A stretch of 64,000 nt of DNA from Cynocephalus volans (taxonomy: Eukaryota; Chordata; Mammalia; Dermoptera; Cynocephalidae): the NCBI RefSeq assembly GCF_027409185.1, contig NC_084469.1, forward strand, positions 104,347,835-104,411,834. Reading direction: 5' to 3'. Below the pieces are notes generated by a model. That model made no database searches and was not told where the DNA came from. It was given only the letters and a program-made list of their open reading frames with translations. A program made the translations under genes and the position numbers. Positions within the stretch are counted from its first letter, which is position 1, and each line of letters starts with the position of its first letter. Positions 1 through 9,915 of the stretch are shown here, piece by piece.

Positions 1-705
1 GGGGTTTCTCTGCTGCAACTCCTACCCCACATTTCTGCTTGGCATTGCTCTACCGAAGGTTTTCTGCAGTGACTCCAACACCTGCAACAGATCTCTTCCT
101 GGGCCTCTGGACTTTTCCACACATCCTCTGAAATCAGGGTGGAGGCTCTCAAGCCTCCACAGCTCTGGCATTCTGCAAGTCTGCAAACCTAACACCACGT
201 GGATGCCACCAAGGCTTCCAGCTTGTGTTTTCCAAAACTGCACGTCCAGCCACACCTGGGGCCAATTTACCCACAGCTGGAGCAGCCAAAGCAGCTGGGG
301 TGCTGGTGATAGAAGCAGCTTCTCGAAGTGGCGCTGGGCAGCAAACCTGTGGAGGGTGCCTTGGGCCTATTCCCCAAGACCATTCTGTCTCCCTAGGCCT
401 CTGGGCTTGTAATGGAAGGATTGGTCCTGGAGCCTTCTTCAGTCCCTTCAGGGCCTTTTCCCCCTTCTCCTGATAATCCTTTTCCTTTGTACTAATCTTA
501 TTATGGTCGCTGAGCTTCACCATTGCATGCTCTCTACTTCTCTACCACATGGCCAGGCTGCAAATTTTCTAAACCTTTATGCTCTGCTTCCATTTTAAAT
601 TCTGGCTTTATGTTGTGCCTTTGCTGCTATAACTCAGTGTAGGCTGTCACAAGTAGCCATGCAGCTTCCTTAATGCTTTGCTACTTAGAAATTTCTTCTG
701 CCAAA

Positions 706-992
706 TCATCAAGTCGAAGGTATACCTGTTTCCCAATGTTTATCGCAGCACTCTTTACAATAGCCAAGAGTTGGAACCAGCCCAAATGCCCATCATCAGA
801 TGAGTGGATACGGAAAATGTGGTACATCTACACAATGGAATACTACTCAGCTATAAAAACGAATGAAATACTGCCATTTGCAACAACATGGATGGACCTT
901 GAGAGAATTATATTAAGTGAAACAAGTCAGGCACAGAAAGAGAAATACCACATGTTCTCACTTATTGGTGGGAGCTAAAAATTAATATATAA

Positions 993-1040
<48 letters not shown>

Positions 1041-1223
1041 CGGGGGGGGGGGAAGAAGATATAACAACCACAATTATTTGAAGTTGATACGACAAGCAAA
1101 CAGAAAGGACATTGTTGGGGGGGAGGGGGGAGGGGAAGGGAGGGAGGTTTTGGTGATGGGGAGCAATAATCAGCCACAATGTATATCGACAAAATAAAAT
1201 TTAAAAAAAGAAAAAAAAAAAAA
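706..1223 (+). mobile_element. Young L1, 5'-truncated 3' end
   Basis: A perfect 19-bp TSD (AGAAATTTCTTCTGCCAAA) lies at 687-705 and 1224-1242. The element holds the last roughly 90 codons of L1 ORF2, a stop, an (AC)n tract, a G-rich polypurine 3' UTR and an A-rich tail. It is nearly identical to 3775-4290, so both belong to the same recent L1 lineage. Confidence 0.93.
995..1038. repeat. (AC)n microsatellite in L1 3' UTR
   Basis: About 20 AC dinucleotides stand directly after the L1 ORF2 stop. The same tract occurs in the second L1 copy at 4065-4105, so it is part of this L1 lineage's 3' UTR. Confidence 0.9.
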
Positions 1224-1597
1224 AGAAATTTCTTCTGCCAAACACTCTAGTTCACAACTCCTAAGTTCCAACTTCCACAAAGTCCTAGGGCATGGACACA
1301 AAGCAGCCAAATTCCTTGCCAGTTCACAGCAAGGGTGATCTTTGCCCCAGTTTCTGATAAACTCTTTCTTATTTCTATCTGAGACCTCCTTAGGAGGGTC
1401 TTTACAGTCCATATTTCTATCAGCATTCTGCTCAACACCACAGAACCAGTCACTAAGACATTCCAAACTTTCCCTGTCTTTTTGTCTCCTTCTGAATCCT
1501 CCAAACTCCTCCAACCTTTGCCTAATACCCAATTCTGAAGCTGCTTCCACATTTTCAAATATGGAAGCAACACCCCACTTCTCTGGTACCAATTTTC

Positions 1598-1987
1598 TGT
1601 ATTAGTCCATTTTGTGTTGCTATAACAGAGTACATGAGATTGGGTAATTTATAAAGAAAAAAGGTTTTGGCTTACAATTCGAGACAGCTGAATCTGGCAT
1701 GGACCTCAGGCTGCTTCTACCCATGGTGGAAAGCAGTAGGCAGCCAGTGGGTACAAGCAGATCACATGGCAAGAGGAAGCAAGAGAGAGGAGGTGCCAGC
1801 ATCTTTTAAGCAACCAGCTCTCATGGGAACTAACAAAGTGAGAACTCAATCGCTACCCCTCTTTCCCCAGAGAGAGCATTAATTCGTTCATGAGGGATCT
1901 GCCCCCATGACTCAAACAGCTTCCAGCACTGCCACATTGGGGATCAGATTTCCACATGAGTTTTGGCAGCACATCCAAACTCTATCA
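1598..1987 (-). mobile_element. MaLR (MST-type) LTR
   Basis: The left end reads TGTATTAGTCCATTTTGTG and then the GGGTAATTTATAAAGAAAA block diagnostic of MST/THE1/MLT1 LTRs in reverse complement. The right end CTCTATCA is the complement of the TGATA start of MST LTRs. It adjoins the internal region on its left, so it is the 5' LTR of that minus-strand element. Confidence 0.85.
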
Positions 1988-2317
1988 GAGAGTCTTTTCA
2001 CAAAAATAGTGCTGGGAAAATTGGATGTCTACATGTAAAAGGATGAAGTTGAAGCCTTGTCTTACACCATATTACAAAACTGAAATCAAATGAATCAAAT
2101 ATCTGAAGATAAGAGCTAAAAGTAAGCAACTTTTTGAAGAAATTATAGGGCAAAAGTTTCATGACACTGGACTTGGCAATGATTTCTTGTGTTATGACAC
2201 CACAACCACAATCAACAAAAGAAAAAATAGACAAATTTGACCTCATCAAAATTTAAAAATTTGTGCATCATAGGACACTATCTATAGAGATAAAGGGCAA
2301 CCCACCGAATTGTAGAA

Positions 2318-4048
2318 AATATTGATGACATGATCCTATATATTGAACAGCCTAAAGCCTCTACAAAAAAACTCTTGGAGTTGATAAATGATTTCAGCAC
2401 AGTAGCAGGATACAAAATCAACACACAAAAATCAGTAGCATTTCTATTCTCCAATAGTGAACATGCAGAAAGGGAAATTAAGAAAGCTTGCCCATTTACA
2501 ATAGCCACCAAAAAAATAAAATACTTAGGAATTGAGTTAACCAAGGATGTGAAAAATCTCTATAATGAGAACTACAAACCACTGCTGAGAGAAATTAGAA
2601 AGGATATAAGAAGATGGAAAGATATCCCATGCTCTTGGATTGGAAGAATCAACATAGTGAAAATGTCCATACTACCCAAAGTGATATACAAATTCAATGC
2701 AAGCCCCATCAAAATTCCAATGACATTTTTCTCAGAAATGGAAAGAACTATCCAGACATTTATATGGAATAACAAAAGACCATGCATAGCCAAAGCAATG
2801 CTGAGCAAAAAAAATAAAGCTGGAGGCATAACACTACCTGACTTTAAACTATACTACAAAGCTATAATAACCAAAACAGTATGGTACTGGCATAAAAACA
2901 GACACACTGATCAATGGAATAGAACAGAGAATCCAGAAATGAACCCACACACCTACAGCCATCTGGTCTTTGACAAAGGCACCAAGCCTACACACTGGGG
3001 AAGAGACTGCCTCTTTAGCAAATGGTGCTGGGAGAACTGGATATCAATATGCAGGAGAATGAAACTAGACTCATACGTTTCACCATACACTAAAGTCAAC
3101 TCAAAATGGATTAAAGAATTAAATATGCACCCTGAAACAATAAAACTTCTTAAAGAAAACATAGGAGAAACACTTCAGGAAGTAGGACTGGACACAGACT
3201 TCATGAATATGACCCCAAAAGCACGGGCAACCAAAGGAAAAATAAATAAATGGGATTATATCAAACTAAAGAGCTTCTGCACAGCAAAAGAAACAATTAA
3301 CAGAGTGAAAAGACAACCAACAGAGTGGGAGAAAATATTTGCAAAATATACATCTGACAAAGGATTAATATCCAGAATATACAAGGAACTTAAACAACTT
3401 TACAAGAAAAAAACAAGCAACCCAATTAAAAAATGGGCAAAAGAGCTAAGTAGGCATTTCTCTAAGGAAGATATACAAATGGCCAACAGACATATGAAAA
3501 AACGCTCAACATCACTCAGCATCCGGGAAATGCAAATCAAAACTACACTGAGATACCATCTAACCCCAGTTAGGATGGCTAAAATCCAAAAGACTCTGAA
3601 CGATAAATGCTGGCGAGGTTGTGGAGAAAAAGGAACTCTCGTACATTGTTGGTGGGACTGCAAAATGGTGCAGCCTCTATGGAAAATGGTATGGAGGTTC
3701 CTCAAACAATTGCAGATAGATCTGCCATATGACCCAGCTATCCCACTGCTGGGAATATACCCAGAGGAATGGAAATCATCAAGTCGAAGGTATACCTGTT
3801 CCCCAATGTTCATCGCAGCACTCTTTACAATAGCCAAGAGTTGGAACCAGCCCAAATGTCCATCATCAGATGAGTGAATATGGAAAATGTGGTATATCTA
3901 CACAATGGAATACTACTCAGCTATAAAAACGAATGAAATACTGCCATTTGCAACAACATGGATGGACCTTGAGAGAATTATATTAAGTGAAACAAGTCAG
4001 GCACAGAAAGAGAAATACAACATGTTCTCACTTATTGGTGGGAGATAA
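2318..4048 (+). pseudogene. L1 ORF2 C-terminal part, broken by a nonsense codon
   Basis: One frame stays open from within the reverse transcriptase to 3875, where a Trp codon (TGG in the copy at 805) has become TGA at 3875-3877. The frame then continues to a stop near 4048. The Z domain and the C-terminal cysteine region ([18 protein letters not shown]) are readable. The endonuclease and first half of the reverse transcriptase are absent, so it cannot move on its own. The near-open frame points to recent insertion. Confidence 0.88.
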
Positions 4049-4062
4049 AAATAAATAAATAA

Positions 4063-4064
<2 letters not shown>

Positions 4065-4105
<41 letters not shown>
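4065..4105. repeat. (AC)n microsatellite in L1 3' UTR
   Basis: AC dinucleotide run after the L1 ORF2 end, at the same place as the tract at 995-1038. Confidence 0.9.
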
Positions 4106-4109
<4 letters not shown>

Positions 4110-5029
4110 AAAAACCTAGGGGGGGGAAGAAGACATAACAATTACAGTTCCTTGAAGTTGACATGACAAGCATACAGAAAGGGCATTGTTGGGTGGGAGG
4201 GGGGAGAGGGAGGAGGGAGGGAGGTTTTGATAATGGGCCACAATAATCAACCATATTGTATATTGACAAAATAAAATTTAAAAAAATAATAATAATAAAT
4301 AATAAAAATAAATAAATAAATAAATAAATAAAGTCATTTGGGAAAAAAAAGAAAATATCTGCAAATCATATATGTGGAAAGGTGTTAATATCAAAAGACA
4401 CAATAATAAACAATAAAAACAGCTCAACAGTAAAAATATTAAACAGCCCATATGAACAGTGATGGTGAGGATGTCAGAAAATTGGAACCTTTGTGCACTG
4501 TTGGAGAGAATGTAAAATTGTACAGCCCCTACAGAAAACAGTAGGGCTGTTACTCAAACAAATACAAATAGAATTGCCATATATCCCAGCAATTCCACTT
4601 CTGGGTATATGTATTTTCACTTCGAAAGAACTGAAAACAAGATCTTGAAGAGATATTTTCACACCCATCTACATTGTGGAGCAACCCAAATGTCCATCAA
4701 CAAATGAATGGATAAACACAATGTAGTATACATATACATACAAATGAGATATTATTTATACTTACAAAAGGACATTCCAAGTCCTGGCACATACTACAAT
4801 GAAGAACCTTCAGAACATTATGCTAAGTGAAATAAGTCAGTCACAAAAAGAAAAACAGTGTATGATTTTTCTCAGGTGAATTATGTAAAGTTATCAAACT
4901 CATAGAAACAGAAAGTGAAATGGTAGCTGCCAACAGCAGCAGGGCAGGGGGAATTGGGCATTTGATGTATGACTATAAAGTTTCAGTTTTGCAAGATAAA
5001 AGATTCTGGAGATCTGTTGCACAACAAGG

Positions 5030-5674
5030 TGTTAGAGGGTGAGCAGAACTAATGCCATCTTTTGTCCTACCCACCACGTTGAGTCCTGTTTAACCTTATC
5101 CCTTTGTTTCACTGAACAGTTACAAATTAACATAAGGGCAAGCACAACAGGAACCTAGGGTGCAGGAAACAGGTGACCTTTTGCAACTCCTGGTGTCACC
5201 TAGTCTGCACACAGGCATCACAAGCTCCCTGCTTTTTGATCACAGGAAACTTACTTTTCTTTTTTTTTTTTTTTTTGACCGGTAAGGGGATCGCAACCCT
5301 CAGCTTGGTGTCGTCCCATCTGCACCACACTCAGCCAGTGAGCCAACCGGCCATCCCTATATAGGATCCAAACCCACGGCCTCAGCTCTACCAGCGCCGC
5401 ACTCTCCCGAGTGAGCCACAGGGCCGGTCCATAAACTTACTTTTCTTAAACTATTTCTTTGAAGTTATGCTATATAACTCCTACCTAAAAGACAGAGAGG
5501 GAGAACTCTCACGTACTGTAGGTGTCTGATTATTCGCTGAGTGTGAACTTCCCTGTATGTAAGTTACCCTTTTATAAAAATCCTTGTAAACTGTATGAAT
5601 TTGTCTGCCTTGTTCTTCAGTCTGAATTTTCTTCCCAGTTCAGAGGTCATTATACTCTAACCTCTTCTCACACA
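5030..5674 (+). mobile_element. Solo LTR with 5-bp target duplication
   Basis: The element starts TGTTAGAGGG and ends TTCTCACACA. It is flanked by CAAGG at 5025-5029 and 5675-5679, and the old L1 is continuous on both sides. A TATAAAA box (near 5574) and a short 3' tail fit an ERV LTR of about 470 bp once the SINE inside is removed. No internal region remains, so it is a solo LTR left by recombination. Subfamily not determined. Confidence 0.8.
5261..5432 (-). mobile_element. CYN-type dimeric tRNA-SINE
   Basis: A poly-T run then reverse-complemented dimer: GACCGGTAAGGGGATC, CTCAGCCAGTGAGC, TATATAGGATCC and GAGTGAGCCACAGGGCCGG. The TSD AAACTTACTTTTCT lies on both sides. It sits inside the solo LTR, which itself sits in the old L1. 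Confidence 0.92.
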
Positions 5675-5777
5675 CAAGGTTAGTATAGTTAATGCTACTG
5701 TACTGTACACTTAGTGGTTAAGATGGTAAATTTCTGGTTATGTGTTTCTTACCACAATTAAAAATAATAATTTTTAA

Positions 5778-5905
5778 AAATAAAGAAATCGATTTTAAAA
5801 ATGGCAAAAGACTTGAATAGATATTCCTCAAGATATAAACAAATTTCCATTAAGCATATAAGATGCTCAACATCACTAATCATCAGGCACAAGGATTTTC
5901 TATTA
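5778..5905 (+). mobile_element. Old L1 ORF2 fragment
   Basis: The text TGGCAAAAGACTTGAATAGA and ATGCTCAACATCACTAATCA is the familiar L1 ORF2 segment. It is short and decayed. Confidence 0.6.
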
Positions 5906-6180
5906 TGTAGTTTTAGGTGGTTATTCACAGCTTTCCTGTCATGTAAAATATTCACAAACAAAAAAGTCTTTAAAAAAAGAGCCTTTTATTGTCTGTAGAA
6001 AAATAATCATTGAAATGCTGTGGCTGTTTCAATTGTAGCATGGGGGACAAGTAGTAAATAATGATGTGAACTGGAGAGGGGAAGATCATATTTGAGAATG
6101 TAGATAGACAGGAACCAGAAATTGAGGGGTTTATTCCTAGCCCTAGAAGGAGGTAAGCTGAGGGACACAAGGACTCCCTC
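5905..6180 (-). repeat. Diverged copy of the KZNF promoter-proximal intron block (copy 0)
   Basis: The order of matching words is the same as in 12650-13150 and 39990-40390: AGGTGGTTATT, CACAAA, AAAAGAGCC, GAGAGGGGAAG, GGTTTATTCCTAGCCCTAG, AAGCTGAGGG. It is much more diverged than those copies. No promoter or first exon is recognisable to its right before 6500. It suggests an older tandem duplication of the same block. Confidence 0.5.
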
Positions 6181-6509
6181 CTTAATGAAAACGTTACTTG
6201 GCTCCTCAAAGCCCTCTTCTTGACTATGCCTAGGCCTTGGCCTGCAGAACCTGGTGTTAACAAGAATCCTTCTACGTCAGTTTTGAGAGAATCCCTGCCA
6301 TTCTTCATATCCAGTTAAGTTCCTCTTCCCCCACCTTGGTAATTAACCAAGTTCCATCCTTTCTCTCACCTTGCCTTTGGACTATAAATCCAAAACTTTC
6401 CTTATTGTATTCAGAGTTCACTTAAATTTCTCTACCCTACTAATGTAGTGCTGACTCTGTTATAATACTCCAATGCTGTATGTGAATATATTCTTTGAAA
6501 GCTGATTCA

Positions 6510-6616
6510 GGGGCTGGCTGGTTAGGTCAGTTGGTTAGAAAATGGTCCTGATAACAAGGTTCTGGGTTCGATCCCTGTATCAGCCAGGCGCCAAAGAAAT
6601 AAGCAAATAAAGAAAA
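6510..6616 (+). mobile_element. Monomeric tRNA-Ile SINE (CYN-I-like)
   Basis: GGGCTGGCTGGTTAGGTCAG, a CCTGATAACAAGG anticodon region (GAT) and GGGTTCGATCCC give A and B boxes of a tRNA-Ile, followed by CAGCCAGGCGCC and an A-rich tail. The TSD-like GATTCA flanks it. No acceptor-stem pairing good enough for a real tRNA. Confidence 0.82.
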
Positions 6617-8195
6617 CAGATTCAATAAGCCTCAGCAGCATACTAGCAAACTGAATCTAGCAATAGATAAAAGATCCCCATAATGAAGTGAGATTAGACC
6701 CAGGAAAACGTTTCTTGCAATAATAAAGTGCCTGTCTTTCCACCACTGCAATCCCAGTGTCAGTGTATCGGCTTTACCATGCACAAGTGAGCAAATTCTG
6801 GCTTGGTTGGCTCGATAACAACAGCAGATAAGCAACTAAACCCACTAATTAATTTTTTCTCCACGATGCAAAACTCAGTGTCTTTTTTTCAGTCTGACTT
6901 TCACAGATGTTCTCATTTTGGAGAAATTACACTATGACTGATCCAACTGCGGATGCAAAACCAAACTGCAGACATTGCTGAATTTTACCCAAGCTCTGTA
7001 ACCCTGATAAATAACAATGATTAACGAAACACCCACCAGCACATCCTTGGTGTTCTGGAAAAGCAGGCTACTGCAAGAAAAACCCTTCCCATCATGACGC
7101 AGACGAAGTCCCCTTTTATGTGTAACAAACCCAGACACTGAATCTCCAAATTATCATTCTTTGCCTCATAAACGATTAGCTCAACAGTTTTGTCTGCACT
7201 GATCAGTCGGAACAAAATATTTGTTAACCAAACTTTAAGGTTCTCTCCTTCCTCCGAACCTGTGAACTCAGTCCCACCGTCAGCAGCCTGAGCCAAGAGC
7301 ATCAACCCCCTCATTTATTGTCCCACTGAGAAGTCCCTGGCCTCCGGGAAAAACTCCCTGATCTAGGATCTGACTTTGCAGCTCTTCACCACGCCATCCC
7401 TCCCATGTTCTTTCTAATCGTGTTTACCCCTCCCTAGGAAAGAAAAGCCTTTTCTGCCTGACCTTCTAGATGCCTGCAGATCTTACACTTGGTGCTTTCG
7501 CCCTGGTGCTACACTCCTTCAGAAAGAAGTCACTCCTTATCTAAACCCAGTGTTTAAAGAATCCAGCCAGTCGGGGGATGGGACGGCTGCAGAGCGCGGT
7601 GTGGGGTCCCGCGAAGGCGCACGCGCAGGTGGTTGACAGGAGCAGATGGAGAGAGCAGGTGGCCCACGGGAAACAGGCTGACCCGTTGCGGACCCCCCCA
7701 GTGCTAGCCTCAAGCTGGGTCGGCGCACGGAGCTGCAGGAGCCTGACTACGAGTCCGACTGCGAGATCTACGAGGCAGGGCCAGGGACAGGGTGGTGAGA
7801 GCAGCAGGCCTGCTGCCAGAGCCCACCGAGTTGGATTTCGGAGCCTGTGAGGGACACCACCTGTAGCACATCAGCCACCCGAGACGCCAGAAGATTTAGC
7901 TTTGGGATCAAACCCTTCTCACCATCCAAGGACAAGCACAACTTTCCTGAGCAAATAAACGGATGTACAAGAAAAGGAAGAGCAATCATTTAAACCAGTG
8001 TCACCTTGGCAACATATTACCACATAAAGAGCGGATGCAAATAGATCCCCGGGTATAAATGAAGAGAGACCACATCCACTGTCATGAGAAAAGGTGCCAG
8101 AGGTACACTTGAAGCATGACCCTGAATATGAAACTTATTTACAGATGTGTTCCTACTCTTTTTAGTGCCACACAGTACTAAAAAGTTCATTTATA

Positions 8196-9320
8196 AGTAG
8201 TGCTTGCGTAGAATATGAATGACAAGTGTTATCCAGCAGCTTTTTGGTTTAAAATGATTGCTAGTAATGACTGGCAGCTTCAGTGATACAGTAGGAAGAA
8301 CCCCTCAGTACCTAACAACGCTACTGTCTGCTCATAAGTGGGTTTATGATTTGAGTCCCATGTTTTAAGGGTAATATCTCATGTTTAAGATATATACAGC
8401 AATTGGGCGGGGGGATGGCAAGAAAAAAAGTAAAACATTAAAGTTATATGGTTAGTGTTTTTAAAGTCTGAGAATTTAAACTATTAATTAAAAAACCTCA
8501 CAAAGTTCACAGCCATCAGGCTACGAAGTAAGCAAATATGAGTGTGGGTTGGGGGCTCTGGAGTGGTTTTTGTAATTCTTGTTCACATTAAAAAAGAAGA
8601 GTGTGTTGTTTCGTGGACAAGGTCCCATTCTTTCTTACGGAATGTAATCCTCATTGTGCACGAGACTCTTGAATTGCAGGTCTTTCCTTTTGGTGAAAAT
8701 ACTAACATTGCTAAGTTTTGAGCAGGAGAGGTGACATTTCTCCAGTCTTTGTAGATGAGGTGTTCATGACATTATAACTCATTTCTCTCTTTAAGACAGG
8801 ATGGTATTAGAGCGCTAATACCAATAAAGTTATCAGCTGAAAGACCTTCTCATTGCAGCTCTACACACAATCTGGAAATGGTCTCCAGATTCTGTGTTCT
8901 TCCTTTGCTAAGAGGAGCAATAGAAAATTCAGGTGATTGTCATCTGTTAAGGAGTGAAGGACAAGGAAGCATTTGGCATAAGCACTGGCAGAAACATTAA
9001 TATTAAACTGAAGTAGCTCCAAAATATGACTTTCCATCTTATTCATGTCCTCAACTGTAATGTCCTTGAGGATCTGACAGTCGCCCATCTTCCACACAGC
9101 TTGATTGTCCCAAACCTTGAAGGCAAGAAGAATGGGGTCAAAAAACAATTTTTTTCCAGTTAGTGGGACAGATGTTGACTTCAGCGTAAGTTAAATGCCT
9201 TTCTAAGTGAATGAAAGTTACTTAGAAAGGCCTTTAACCTTATCATTATTGGCAATCATTTTAAACCAAAAAGCTGCTGGATAACACTTGTCATTCATAT
9301 TCTGTGCAAGCACTGCTTAT
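8196..9320. repeat. 73-bp inverted repeat flanking the inverted part of the CCNYL1 retrocopy
   Basis: The left arm (about 8196-8268) contains GACAAGTGTTATCCAGCAGC, and its reverse complement is in the right arm (about 9247-9320). The arms are nearly identical. The right arm is the natural 3' UTR position. The left arm abuts KFIY of the coding part. Everything between has flipped. This is the footprint expected of a staggered-break inversion. Confidence 0.85.
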
Positions 9321-9748
9321 CATCATTTTAGCATGTTTGGGGCCATAAACAGAGAAAGTATCAGTTATTGATTATCTACCTCTATTGAGTCCACACTGCA
9401 TTTCTTATAAACTATAATGGTGCTTCTCATTTTCTCATAATTTTCCTCTTGTTAAATAAATGTATTAAAAGATCTTTTCATAATGCCAACGAACATGGTG
9501 GCCCAAGGATAATGAACAGATAGTAAAATGCAGGGTGTCCTGAAAGTTTCTGTACTTGGGCCCTCCACGGCACTGCAGGAGAAATATAAATGGTGCGCTT
9601 TTTCAGGGCTTTGTTTCAAAATTTAATTTTATTTCTTCTACTTTCTTGGTTCTGTAAATTTTGAATATTGAGCTTTTGATTTTAATTTTTTGTTTGAATC
9701 CTCCTCAAAGATTGCAGACTTCGACTGAAATAAAAAATTGGGATTGGA

Positions 9749-9915
9749 GTGCCGGCCCGTGGCTCACTTGGGAGCATGTGGTGCTGCTAAGACCAAGGCT
9801 GTGGGTTCAGATCCTATATAGGGATGGCCAGTTTGCTCACTGTCTGAGCGTGATGCTGACAACACCAAGCCAAGGGTTAAGATCCCCTTACGGGTCATCT
9901 TTAAAAAAAAAAAAA
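9749..9915 (+). mobile_element. CYN-type dimeric tRNA-SINE
   Basis: GCCGGCCCGTGGCTCAC at the start, the two-part body with TATATAGGGATGGCC, and TTACGGGTCATCTTT before an A run. The TSD AAAAATTGGGATTGGA lies at both ends. It is inserted in the CCNYL1 retrocopy 3' UTR, so it is younger than the retrocopy. Confidence 0.92.

Larger units (their letters stand above)
1..1597 (-). mobile_element. MaLR (MST/THE1-type) internal region, fragment
   Basis: The minus strand matches the MST/THE1 internal sequence as I recall it. The stretch next to the LTR reads as the known start of the internal region, and bases 1-700 continue it. A young L1 at 706-1223 interrupts it. MaLR elements are old nonautonomous ERVL relatives. 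No intact gene remains. The left end runs out of the window. Confidence 0.8.
2317..4345 (+). mobile_element. Young L1, 5'-truncated, about 2 kb
   Basis: It starts inside the reverse transcriptase at the codons for the DDM catalytic motif and runs through the ORF2 C-terminus, an (AC)n tract, a G-rich 3' UTR and an A-rich AATAAATAAAT tail. A short TSD-like AGAAAATAT flanks both sides, the old L1 continuing beyond. 3775-4290 is almost the same as 706-1210. Confidence 0.9.
1988..5775 (+). mobile_element. Old L1 (L1M-like), ORF2 and 3' UTR, split by insertions
   Basis: Decayed L1 ORF2 text is visible at 1988-2315 and resumes at about 4350-5029. The 3' UTR reaches the typical L1M end (ACTGTACACTTA, GGTTAAGATGGTAAATTT, ACCACAATTAAAA) at 5680-5775. 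A younger L1 (2317-4345) and a solo LTR (5030-5674) are inserted. Numerous stops mean no coding potential. Confidence 0.8.

Noticed and set aside
1042-1051. G-runs as regulatory quadruplexes of a host gene
   Set aside because: They belong to the L1 3' UTR and recur in the second L1 copy; no host gene is nearby.
6510-6616. Possible functional tRNA-Ile genes at the monomeric SINEs
   Set aside because: Stems are mismatched, there is an A-rich tail and a TSD, and there is no Pol III terminator directly after the body.
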